NCBI RefSeq assembly: GCF_021534965.1
Contig: NZ_CP091037.1
Coordinates: 1,900,501-1,964,500, forward strand
Direction of reading: 5' to 3'
DNA length: 64,000 bases
Source of the DNA: Muricauda sp. SCSIO 65647
GTDB taxonomy: Bacteria > Bacteroidota > Bacteroidia > Flavobacteriales > Flavobacteriaceae
The translations under genes were made by a program, and so were the position numbers. Below the pieces are notes generated by a model that ran no database searches, was not told where the DNA came from, and was given only the letters and a program-made list of their open reading frames with translations. Position 1 is the first letter of the stretch. The number at the start of each line of letters is the position of its first letter. Below are positions 35,629 through 42,904 of this stretch, piece after piece.

Positions 35629-36168
35629 TCATTTTTCAGCTACGAACCGTTCATCGACTTCCATCACAGTACCACAATTGTCGCACGTTCTTAGGTCTTT
35701 TGAACCATAAAAATATTCAAAGTGCTTCAAAAAGTCTTTTTCGATGTCATGTAAAGTAAAATAGGCCTCGTATAATTTGTGGTTACAATTATCGCAGAAC
35801 CAGAGCAGGCCGTCGTCAACGTTCATTTCGGCGCGCTTTCGCTCAATCACCAAACCGATCGAGCCTTCATGTCGAACCGGGGAGTGGGGTACTTTTGCAG
35901 GGTGCAGGTACATATCACCAGGGCCGAGTTGCATGGTTTTTTTCTGACCATTTTCTTGTATATGAACCTCGATATGGCCCTCGAGTTGATAGAAGAGTTC
36001 TTCGGTTTCGTTGTAGTGGTAATCTTTTCGGGCGTTGGGACCTGCAACCACCATAACGATATAATCATCGGCATCTTTATACAAGTTTCGATTACCGACC
36101 GGTGGTTTTAGGGTATCACGGTTTTCTTCAATCCATTTATTTAAATTGAACGGAGTTGCCATGTCCAT
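35629..36168 (-). CDS. nbaC: 3-hydroxyanthranilate 3,4-dioxygenase
   Basis: A 179-residue cupin. Iron ligands His51, Glu57 and His95 lie in KDYHYNETEELFYQ and AKVPHSPVR. A C-terminal rubredoxin-like pair, Cys125-x-x-Cys128 and Cys162-x-x-Cys165, is the second metal site of bacterial enzymes. It opens 3-hydroxyanthranilate to a semialdehyde that becomes quinolinate or is oxidised further. Other kynurenine-pathway genes are not in this window. An ATG two codons later (36162) is an alternative start. Confidence 0.95.
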   Translation of the reverse strand: MDMATPFNLNKWIEENRDTLKPPVGNRNLYKDADDYIVMVVAGPNARKDYHYNETEELFYQLEGHIEVHIQENGQKKTMQLGPGDMYLHPAKVPHSPVRHEGSIGLVIERKRAEMNVDDGLLWFCDNCNHKLYEAYFTLHDIEKDFLKHFEYFYGSKDLRTCDNCGTVMEVDERFVAEK

Positions 36169-36192
36169 TTTCCAATTTTTCCGAAAGGTATG

Positions 36193-36220
36193 AAAAAGCC
36201 TCCAAAAAGGAGGCTCTTTA
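36193..36220 (-). terminator. intrinsic terminator between the CAP gene and the dioxygenase gene
   Basis: On the minus strand AGCCTCC, five T, GGAGGCT, then TTTT. A seven-pair GC-rich stem ending transcripts from the CAP-domain genes upstream. Confidence 0.75.
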
Positions 36221-36272
36221 CCAAACCATTATAAACATGTATCTGGGGATAATACTAAGTCCGAATCAAAAT

Positions 36273-36773
36273 TTATTTACGAAAGAAAATCTGTGTGAAG
36301 TATAGATTTCCTTCATCATCTTCCTTTATGTTGATGGTGCTATGCGTATAATTGCCTTCGATGGTCTTTCTATGTGATTTGCTCTCTAGCCAACCTTGCA
36401 ATGCTTCTTCATTGGTGTAATCTTTGGCCACATTTTCAGAAACATGGCCTGCACCGGTTTTTTTGGCCACACCTTTAGCCCTATCGTTGAAATTATCGTG
36501 GCTCAACTTGCCCTTCTTTATCATATACTCGTTGTGTTCACCGGCAAATGGGTACGCCTCGTTGCTGAACTGTAACTTTTTCAAGCCCATTTCGGCGCGG
36601 TGTTCGTTTACTAGATTGTGCAGGTTCTCTTCTAGATCGGTCGCAACCAATTTTGTGTTTTCAGAATTGCCACCTTGATTTTCAAATAGCGCTTCTTCTT
36701 CTGTTACCGAAGAAGGGGAGCATGAAAAGACCATCATGGCAAAAAGAAAAAACAGTAGATTTTGAAACTTCAT
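36273..36773 (-). CDS. CAP/SCP-domain lipoprotein
   Basis: A 166-residue predicted lipoprotein (lipobox VFSC) with one CAP (SCP/PR1) domain from about residue 50. The family landmarks are LVNEHRAEMGLKKL, AGEHNEYMIKKGKLSHDNF, SENVAKDYTNEEALQGWLESKSHRKTIEGNYTH and YFTQIFF, including the His and Glu residues of the cleft. I chose the ATG at 36773; an in-frame start at 36800 leads to an odd N-terminus. A second, similar gene lies 300 bases upstream. Bacterial CAP proteins are extracellular and of mostly unknown function. Confidence 0.88.
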   Translation of the reverse strand: MKFQNLLFFLFAMMVFSCSPSSVTEEEALFENQGGNSENTKLVATDLEENLHNLVNEHRAEMGLKKLQFSNEAYPFAGEHNEYMIKKGKLSHDNFNDRAKGVAKKTGAGHVSENVAKDYTNEEALQGWLESKSHRKTIEGNYTHSTINIKEDDEGNLYFTQIFFRK

Positions 36774-36786
36774 GATTTGGGGAAAC

Positions 36787-37026
36787 TTAGTCTTGTACAT
36801 TTAGGTTTATTGCACTGCTAAAGTAGTTTTGAAAGCACTGGTCTTTGGCAAAAAGTCCGTGAGAGAGATTATTTTTTCGTTTATCTGTAAAACCAAGCCT
36901 CATACGGGCCAATCGACGAAAAACGACTAAAATTTCATCGATAAAAATAGAAGTTTCATAGGGTATTTGACCGTTTATCGAATAGAAAAAACCAATGAAC
37001 GGAACCATGAAGACCAAGAGCCGCAT
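36787..37026 (-). CDS. possible small exported protein between the CAP genes
   Basis: A frame of about 79 residues whose N-terminus looks like a signal peptide (MRLLVFMVPFIGFFYSINGQ), ending 13 bases before the CAP gene on the same strand. The remainder (IDEILVVFRRLARMRLGF and a basic tail) matches no family I know. It could be chance in an AT-rich gap. Confidence 0.3.
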   Translation of the reverse strand: MRLLVFMVPFIGFFYSINGQIPYETSIFIDEILVVFRRLARMRLGFTDKRKNNLSHGLFAKDQCFQNYFSSAINLNVQD

Positions 37027-37078
37027 CAAGTGTCAATTTTGTCGATGAACCACCTTTTATTGGTGTTATGCACAAACC

Positions 37079-37564
37079 TTATTTGAAGAAAATCTGGGTG
37101 TAATAGATGTTTCCTAGGTTGTCTTTTTTCACGCTGATGCCCGTATGGGTAAAATTGCCCTCAAGTGAAGATTTATGTGTAGGGCTGTTCAACCACCATT
37201 GCAATGCCTCTTCGGCAGTTTGAAAGTTTCTGCCCACATTTTCTGCAATCTCTTTGGCACTGGTTTCGGCATGTATCTTAGATGCCCGCTGTTCAAAATT
37301 ATCATGACTTAAACTTCCTTTTGATATCATATAATCATTGTGGTCGTTTGCTACATCATATGCTATTGCATTAAGCTCAAGAATTCCCTCGCCAATGGAC
37401 ACACGATAATTATTGACCGATGCCAAAAGTTCGCTTTCCAATGTTTGAACATTAGTGGATTCAATAAAATCTGGTTCTTGCACTTCTTCAGAAGTACACG
37501 AAAGAAATAATAGAAATATCAGAGTAGAATACCTACGAAAAAAAACTGCCATTTTCATCTTCAT
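37079..37564 (-). CDS. CAP/SCP-domain lipoprotein, paralogue
   Basis: About 161 residues with lipobox FLSC. The CAP domain shows LLASVNNYRVSIGEGILEL, NDHNDYMISKGSLSHDNFEQRA, AENVGRNFQTAEEALQWWLNSPTHKSSLEGNFTHTGI and YYTQIFF. It aligns over its whole length with the CAP gene downstream, so the two arose by tandem duplication and have diverged considerably. I chose the ATG at 37564, which gives a basic start MKMKMAVFF before the hydrophobic core. Confidence 0.88.
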   Translation of the reverse strand: MKMKMAVFFRRYSTLIFLLFLSCTSEEVQEPDFIESTNVQTLESELLASVNNYRVSIGEGILELNAIAYDVANDHNDYMISKGSLSHDNFEQRASKIHAETSAKEIAENVGRNFQTAEEALQWWLNSPTHKSSLEGNFTHTGISVKKDNLGNIYYTQIFFK

Positions 37565-37727
37565 GTTCTTAAGGCAGCTCAAGGAAGAATTGGGGGTTCT
37601 CCGTCAGCGTTTTCCATACTCGATCAAAAAACGCGGACAACAATGTTAACCGTTTTTTTCTTTAATAACAGGTTCTTTTCGGTAATGAGTACGATTTTTT
37701 GGAAGAAAAGCAGAAAAAGGGGAGTTG

Positions 37728-38237
37728 CTATTCGGTCATATGTTGATCGTCATCTTCTTTATTGAGCACCAAACTAAAGACAAATGCCCCAATTTCTTTG
37801 ATGGGTTCATAGAGAATCGAATCTTGTCTTGTTTCTTCATTCACAAGGCTCAACGAAGTGCTCATCCTATCAAAAAATATAAGAAATGCCCCCAGAATAA
37901 CCGCAACTTTAAGGGCGCCAAAGATGCCTCCAGCAATTTTGTTCAATAACCCCAACATGGCAAAATCGGCAATCTTGGTCAAGAACTTTCCCGCCAGATG
38001 AACAACCATGACAATGATGACAAAAGTGATGATAAATGCGGTGATCTTGATGTAGCGTTCGTTCCATTCCATGTTTTCGCCGAGATAATCCGCAGTGATA
38101 TATGAAAAATGTATTGACCCGTAAATGCCGGCAATTAGCGCGATGAGCGAGGCGATTTCGACAAAAAGGCCATTTTTGAGTCCTTTGTAGAGACCCCAAA
38201 CCAACATAATGCCAAGCACGATATCCAAAAAGCTCAT
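37728..38237 (-). CDS. cvpA: CvpA family membrane protein
   Basis: About 169 residues with four hydrophobic segments. MSFLDIVLGIMLVWGLYKGLKNGLFVEIASLIALIAGIYGS is the typical CvpA start. In E. coli CvpA is needed for colicin V production and for bile and envelope stress resistance. The chosen ATG at 38237 is supported by a TATATTTG promoter box ending four bases upstream. Longer frames would run through that promoter and into the divergent gene. Confidence 0.9.
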   Translation of the reverse strand: MSFLDIVLGIMLVWGLYKGLKNGLFVEIASLIALIAGIYGSIHFSYITADYLGENMEWNERYIKITAFIITFVIIVMVVHLAGKFLTKIADFAMLGLLNKIAGGIFGALKVAVILGAFLIFFDRMSTSLSLVNEETRQDSILYEPIKEIGAFVFSLVLNKEDDDQHMTE

Positions 38238-38241
38238 GACC

Positions 38242-38270
38242 CAAATATAGGACATTGATTTGTACCTTTG
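38242..38270. promoter_or_regulatory. divergent promoter pair for cvpA and the 118-residue protein gene
   Basis: Minus strand: TATATTTG (38249-38242), four bases before the cvpA ATG. Plus strand: TACCTTTG (38263-38270), four bases before the ATG at 38275. Both match TAnnTTTG exactly. This spacing puts transcription starts at or next to the start codons. Confidence 0.5.
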
Positions 38271-38274
38271 AAGC

Positions 38275-38631
38275 ATGGCGAGAGATACGTTGTTAAAAGA
38301 ACGTTGGCAGCTATTGGTCGAAAAGCTTTCTGACCAATTTGCCGATGGTGATGTGCTCGAACTTGACAGTATCATTTATCTGGTCGGAGTACAGGAACTG
38401 GGACAATTGCACCGTAACTTCAAGAAAGATGAAAAAATCAATTTGATTCATATCGCCATTTGTAGGCTTTTGGAACCCTATGGATACTACGAATTCGATT
38501 TCTTTGACGACGAGGGCTGGCCGCATTACAAGGTAAAGGAAAATCTACCTCCCCTAAAGGCAGGTGAGCAATCAGTGCTGATGAAAGAGGCCATTGTCAA
38601 CTATTTTTTGGAAAAGGAATATATCTTCTAA
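38275..38631 (+). CDS. conserved-looking protein of unknown function
   Basis: A 118-residue acidic, soluble protein (starts MARDTLLKERWQLLVEKLSDQF). It is not a family I can name. It contains mostly helix-forming sequence (INLIHIAICRLLEP) and an aromatic-acidic segment YYEFDFFDDEGWPHYKV. No signal peptide or Cys motif. The stop is directly followed by the ATG of the ABM-domain gene, so the two are translated together. The gene is driven from the shared cvpA intergenic region. Confidence 0.8.
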   Translation: MARDTLLKERWQLLVEKLSDQFADGDVLELDSIIYLVGVQELGQLHRNFKKDEKINLIHIAICRLLEPYGYYEFDFFDDEGWPHYKVKENLPPLKAGEQSVLMKEAIVNYFLEKEYIF

Positions 38632-38943
38632 ATGGAATTATCAAAACCTTACTATGCCGTAATCTTTACCAACATTAGAACTGAGGGTGATCACGGCTAT
38701 GCCGAAATGGCTGAAACGATGGAAAAAATGGCACGAAAACAACCTGGATTTATCGATTTTGAAAGTGCTAGATCCGGTTTGGGCATTTCGATAAGCTATT
38801 GGCAGAATTTACGGTCCATTGCCGATTGGAAAGCCAATGTCGATCACCAAGTGGCCCAAAAAAAGGGTATTGAAGAATGGTACTCATGGTACAAGGTTCG
38901 TATTTGTCTGGTAGAACGCGAATATGAATTCACCAAACCATAA
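38632..38943 (+). CDS. antibiotic biosynthesis monooxygenase (ABM) domain protein
   Basis: A 103-residue single ABM domain: YYAVIFTNIRTEGDHGYAEMAETMEKMARKQPGFIDFESARSG, ISISYWQNLRSIADWKANVDHQVAQKKG, WYKVRICLVEREYEF. The fold is a ferredoxin-like dimer. Members include cofactor-free oxygenases and haem-degrading enzymes, but many are uncharacterised, and the haem-binding Asn/His set is not clear here. Adjacent to the upstream stop without a gap; glpD follows from its own promoter. Confidence 0.87.
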   Translation: MELSKPYYAVIFTNIRTEGDHGYAEMAETMEKMARKQPGFIDFESARSGLGISISYWQNLRSIADWKANVDHQVAQKKGIEEWYSWYKVRICLVEREYEFTKP

Positions 38944-38953
38944 CAATGGCCTC

Positions 38954-38984
38954 TTTGTAAGGGTGCCGCAAACCCTTACATTTG
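38954..38984 (+). promoter_or_regulatory. glpD promoter with overlapping perfect inverted repeat
   Basis: TTTG (38954-38957), exactly 19 bases, then TACATTTG (38977-38984): a full match to the Bacteroidota consensus. Between and overlapping both boxes is TGTAAGGGT, seven bases, ACCCTTACA (38956-38980), a perfect 9+7+9 inverted repeat suited to a dimeric repressor. There is no T tract after it, so a terminator role is less likely. The glpD ATG is 27 bases downstream. Confidence 0.7.
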
Positions 38985-39011
38985 AAACTATTGTAAAAAA
39001 CTGCTATTGAA

Positions 39012-40682
39012 ATGAAAGAAACCTTACGATTTTCAAACCTTGACCGCAAAAAGACCATTGATGAACTTTCAAAAGAAGCATTTGACCTGGTTGTTATCGG
39101 TGGGGGCATAACGGGGGCCGGTATTGCGCTGGATGCCGCCTCAAGGGGATTGAAAACAGCACTGGTCGAAAAAGGGGACTTCGCTTCCGGTACCAGTAGT
39201 AAATCGACCAAACTGATTCATGGCGGACTGCGATATCTTAAGCAATTTGATTTTTGGTTGGTGAAAGAGGTGGGTTCAGAGCGGGCCATCGTACACAATT
39301 TGGCACCACACCTAGTATTGCCCGAAAAAATGCTGCTGCCCTTGATAGAAGGGGGGTCATATGGTAAATGGTTGACTTCGATAGGGTTAAAGGTCTACGA
39401 TATTCTGGCCCAAGTGACAGGGGATGACAAACGGCAGATGCTCGACAAAAAACAAGCGTTGAAATTAGAGCCTTTGTTGCCAAAAAAGATCTTGAACGGT
39501 GCCGGTTATTATGCCGAATATCGTACCGATGATGCCCGGTTGACCATTGAGAACATCAAAACCAGTTTACAATATGGCGCAAAAGCGCTCAACTATGCCG
39601 AGGTAACTGATTTTTTGTACGGAGATGAAAAAGTGGCGGGCGTTAAGGTGAAGGATGTGGCCACAGGAGATGAGTTCGAAATCAAATCGAGATACGTTAT
39701 CAGTGCAGCAGGGCCATGGGTCGATGAGCTGAGAAGCGTCAATAATTCAAAAAAGGGAAAGCGGCTGCACTTGACCAAGGGGGTGCATTTGGTTTTCCCA
39801 CACGAAAAGCTTCCGGTGAAACAATCGGTGTATTTTGACATTCCTGATGGGCGTATGATGTTTGCCATTCCCCGTGGCAAGATCACTTATATCGGCACCA
39901 CCGACACGAATTACAATTCTGATAAGGATAACGTGCAGACCGACTTGGCCGATGCGATTTACTTGATTTCAGCAGTGAACAATATGTTTCCTAAAATACA
40001 ATTGGAAATGGAGGATATTATCTCTTCATGGGCGGGCTTGCGGCCGTTGATCCATGAAGAGGGCAAATCGGCTTCAGAGCTTTCCCGAAAAGATGAGATT
40101 TTCACTTCTGATACCGGACTTATCAGTATGGCAGGTGGAAAATTGACCGGTTATCGCAAAATGGCCGAGCGGGTCGTCAACCGCGTTGCCAAGAAACTGG
40201 AAGAAGATCATGGCGTTGAGGTCGGCAAATGCAAGACAGATGTGATTCCGCTTTGCGGCAACGATTTCAAAAGGTCGAAACATGTTGAAAAGTACATCGC
40301 CAAGGTATATGGCCAGATCAAAAGTGACGGTTTCTCTGAACACGATGCTTGGTACTTGGTGACCACCTACGGTGTACAGACCGAGCAGATTTTAAAGTAC
40401 TACACAGGCTTCAAGAACAAAGATATTTATACTCGGCTAATTCGGGCAGAGTTGAAATTCGGCATCGAAAATGAAATGGTGCTCAACCCTATGGATTTCT
40501 TCATCCGTAGAACCGGTCGCTTGTATTTTGATATCGACAGCGTGCGCACTTTTATGGAGCCGGTTTTGGAAGATATCAAAAAAGCGTATGGTCATGATGC
40601 CCAACAAATGAACGCTTTTAGAGAGAAAATGGAAGAAGAACTCGAAAAGCACTCAGATTTTTCATTGGAGCGAGCGTTTTGA
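39012..40682 (+). CDS. glpD: FAD-dependent glycerol-3-phosphate dehydrogenase
   Basis: A 556-residue peripheral membrane flavoenzyme oxidising glycerol-3-phosphate to dihydroxyacetone phosphate and passing electrons to quinone. The FAD motif VVIGGGITGAGIALDAASRG lies at about 27-46. GLPD signatures SGTSSKSTKLIHGGLRYLKQ and GLRPLIHEEGK are intact, and a C-terminal GlpO-type domain closes the protein. No glycerol kinase or facilitator gene is nearby. It has a consensus promoter with a palindrome, implying specific regulation, probably by glycerol phosphate status. Confidence 0.97.
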   Translation: MKETLRFSNLDRKKTIDELSKEAFDLVVIGGGITGAGIALDAASRGLKTALVEKGDFASGTSSKSTKLIHGGLRYLKQFDFWLVKEVGSERAIVHNLAPHLVLPEKMLLPLIEGGSYGKWLTSIGLKVYDILAQVTGDDKRQMLDKKQALKLEPLLPKKILNGAGYYAEYRTDDARLTIENIKTSLQYGAKALNYAEVTDFLYGDEKVAGVKVKDVATGDEFEIKSRYVISAAGPWVDELRSVNNSKKGKRLHLTKGVHLVFPHEKLPVKQSVYFDIPDGRMMFAIPRGKITYIGTTDTNYNSDKDNVQTDLADAIYLISAVNNMFPKIQLEMEDIISSWAGLRPLIHEEGKSASELSRKDEIFTSDTGLISMAGGKLTGYRKMAERVVNRVAKKLEEDHGVEVGKCKTDVIPLCGNDFKRSKHVEKYIAKVYGQIKSDGFSEHDAWYLVTTYGVQTEQILKYYTGFKNKDIYTRLIRAELKFGIENEMVLNPMDFFIRRTGRLYFDIDSVRTFMEPVLEDIKKAYGHDAQQMNAFREKMEEELEKHSDFSLERAF

Positions 40683-40683
40683 T

Positions 40684-42000
40684 TTATAAACCTACCATAT
40701 CTCTAGCCCATTCTATAATGATATTGATGGTGCCCTCGTCCCAAACGCCTTCTTTGCCTTCGAAGGAGTTTTTGGGGGTATCGTGAATGGTGTTCCAATG
40801 GTCAAGTCCTGGATACTCATGAATAATGTGGTCGGTATGACCATTTCTTTTGAGTACATTGATAATCATTTGGTTATCAAAAGATGACATAATCCAATCA
40901 TGTTCGCCCCTTAAAATACGAACGGGCACTTTAATTTTTTCCCATTGCCCGGCAAGGTCGAAATTTTGCAACTGTTGATAGTATCTGACCGGCCTACCAT
41001 ACATGTGATTTGGTGGGTGATAGTTGAACTCAGAAAGGGCCGGGTACTCATTGACCACTTCTTGATACGTTTTCTTCTTTATCAACATTCCATAATAGAG
41101 CGGAATGTAATATTTGTTTAACAGTGCTACGATTTCCGATTCACTGTGTCCTTTAAACTCAAGTATTCGACGTTCGATCTCTAACATATGTTCGAACCAA
41201 GTCTTGAAAAAAGTGCCATCAGAAATGACTCCCGCCAAATTAAACTCATTGGCAAGCAAAGGGGCTATGGCACTTCCCATACTTGAACCGTAAACGATAA
41301 TTTTTGAGGTATCTACGTAGGGTTTTGATTTCAACGTTTTGATAGCTGCCCGATATCCTTCAAGATCCATTAAAAAATCTGACTGGCTGCAATTGCCCTC
41401 ACTATCTCCTACTCCGGGTTTTTCGATCCGCATGACCACCATACCTGACTTTTCGACCAGATCTTTGATGGTCTGTACCCAATTTCCCTTTCTTGTGGGA
41501 TAGACTTCGATACTCGAGCAACTCAGTCCTCCGATCAAGACTACAGCTGGTTGTTTGCCCGTTTTATTTGGTTTTGTGATAATAATCCGCTGGGTGATGC
41601 CATAAATGCTGGTGACTTCTTCATAAAAAGTTTCCAGACCTTCGTGGGTTTCTTTCGGGCGCTCGTTGAAAGCAACCTGAAATTGCACCTTCTTTTGGTT
41701 TCGAACAATTTCTAATTTAGTGGTCTCACCACCTCTCAGGTCATACAAAATATCGCTCCAAACGTCCTCATCGGCTATCTGGGTCCCATTTACGGCAACA
41801 ATTATATCGTTGGGCAATACACCGGCTTTTTGTAGAGGGCTGTCATCGTTGATTTTTTTTACGATTGCACCGGGTTTATTGTTTGTTGGCGACGCAATCA
41901 TAGCTTCTAGGCTTGCTCTTCTTTGCAAGGTCTGGGCATTTGTTGCTGTATTCAAAAGAAATAGTGTCACTAAAAGAACTAAGGCAGAAAAAGGCTTCAT
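40684..42000 (-). CDS. exported PDZ plus alpha/beta-hydrolase protein
   Basis: A 438-residue protein with a signal peptide (ending NAQ), a PDZ domain at about 42-112 (AIVKKINDDSPLQKAGVLPNDIIVAVNGTQI) and an alpha/beta-hydrolase domain from about 140. The nucleophile is probably Ser240 in YGSSMGSA, with Asp in RGEHDW and His in YPGLDHWNTIH as the rest of the triad. The hydrolase part resembles the BAAT/peptidase S9-like esterases. The PDZ is circularly ordered as in bacterial proteases. The substrate, an ester or a peptide, is unknown. It converges with glpD, one base apart. Confidence 0.85.
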   Translation of the reverse strand: MKPFSALVLLVTLFLLNTATNAQTLQRRASLEAMIASPTNNKPGAIVKKINDDSPLQKAGVLPNDIIVAVNGTQIADEDVWSDILYDLRGGETTKLEIVRNQKKVQFQVAFNERPKETHEGLETFYEEVTSIYGITQRIIITKPNKTGKQPAVVLIGGLSCSSIEVYPTRKGNWVQTIKDLVEKSGMVVMRIEKPGVGDSEGNCSQSDFLMDLEGYRAAIKTLKSKPYVDTSKIIVYGSSMGSAIAPLLANEFNLAGVISDGTFFKTWFEHMLEIERRILEFKGHSESEIVALLNKYYIPLYYGMLIKKKTYQEVVNEYPALSEFNYHPPNHMYGRPVRYYQQLQNFDLAGQWEKIKVPVRILRGEHDWIMSSFDNQMIINVLKRNGHTDHIIHEYPGLDHWNTIHDTPKNSFEGKEGVWDEGTINIIIEWARDMVGL

Positions 42001-42124
42001 GGCATAGAAATATTTTAAGTTCTATTTAAAGTTAGATTGGTTACTTTTAGGGGTCTGGGATTTTATTCGAACGCTGGGGATTTTTATGTCTACCGAGGAT
42101 TTACGATGATAAAAAAGTTGATTG

Positions 42125-42877
42125 ATGTCTTTGAAAACAAATTTTTACCTTTTTAGATCAAGAATTCTCACGCATGTGGTCTTCTGGTTTTTGTATTATC
42201 TGCTATTCGGATTTTTGTGGGCCGGAGATAAAGGTTATTTGGCTTCTTTTTACCTAGAATTTTTATTGTTGCCGATTCGGATGATGGCGGTGTATATGGT
42301 CATTTATCTTTTGTTGCCCAAATTTTTGATTAAAGGCCGATACAAGACTTTTTTTGCAGGATATGTTCTTGTTTTACTCATGGGGAGCGTGTTACAACGT
42401 TTTTTCATCCATTTCTTTTACGAAGAATTATTATTGAATGATTTTAGCAATGGCCTATTCGGAATAAAATCGTTGTTGCGGGCGATGGTCTTGATCAATA
42501 CCACGGTCTTACTTGTTCTAGGCGCAAAGCTTTTTCAGTTATGGGCGGTTGAACATGAAAAAAATAAAGTGAACGAAAATGAGATTTTAGAAATAAAAGC
42601 GAATCGAAAAACCCATCGTATTGCGATAAATACCATTCTTTTTATTGAAGGTCTTGGCAATTATGTGACCTTTCACCTAGAAGATACCTCGAAAGTGACA
42701 AGTTACGGTAGTATCAAAGGGGTGTTACAGCGATTGCCGAATAATTTTAGAAGAGTGCATAAATCTTACATCGTCAATAAAGATCATATCAAATCATATG
42801 ACGCGATGAGCATTGATATACAGAACAAGACCATTCCCCGCGGAAAAAGTGTTAGCACAGAAGTGCTTTTAGATTAG
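42125..42877 (+). CDS. membrane-bound LytTR-domain transcriptional regulator
   Basis: About 250 residues. Four predicted transmembrane helices fill residues 15-140, in the style of the membrane part of LytS/YehU-like kinases (HVVFWFLYYLLFGFLWAGD, FYLEFLLLPIRMMAVYMVIYLLLPKFL). A LytTR DNA-binding domain follows directly from about 150 (ILFIEGLGNYVTFHLED, SIKGVLQRLPNNFRRVHKSYIVN). Kinase and receiver domains are missing, so sensor and DNA-binding parts are joined in one chain. The ATG at 42125 is used; the TTG before it is not needed. Confidence 0.88.
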   Translation: MSLKTNFYLFRSRILTHVVFWFLYYLLFGFLWAGDKGYLASFYLEFLLLPIRMMAVYMVIYLLLPKFLIKGRYKTFFAGYVLVLLMGSVLQRFFIHFFYEELLLNDFSNGLFGIKSLLRAMVLINTTVLLVLGAKLFQLWAVEHEKNKVNENEILEIKANRKTHRIAINTILFIEGLGNYVTFHLEDTSKVTSYGSIKGVLQRLPNNFRRVHKSYIVNKDHIKSYDAMSIDIQNKTIPRGKSVSTEVLLD

Positions 42878-42904
42878 GTAAAAGACTTGAATGGCAACTG
42901 GTGG

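Noticed and set aside
38238-38375. Extended CvpA start with Ser-rich N-terminus
   Set aside because: It would run antisense through the divergent gene and through both promoter boxes; the ATG at 38237 fits the family.
38956-38980. The glpD-upstream palindrome as a terminator of the ABM gene
   Set aside because: It has no T tract and sits exactly between -33 and -7 boxes with ideal spacing, so an operator explains it better, although a double role is not excluded.
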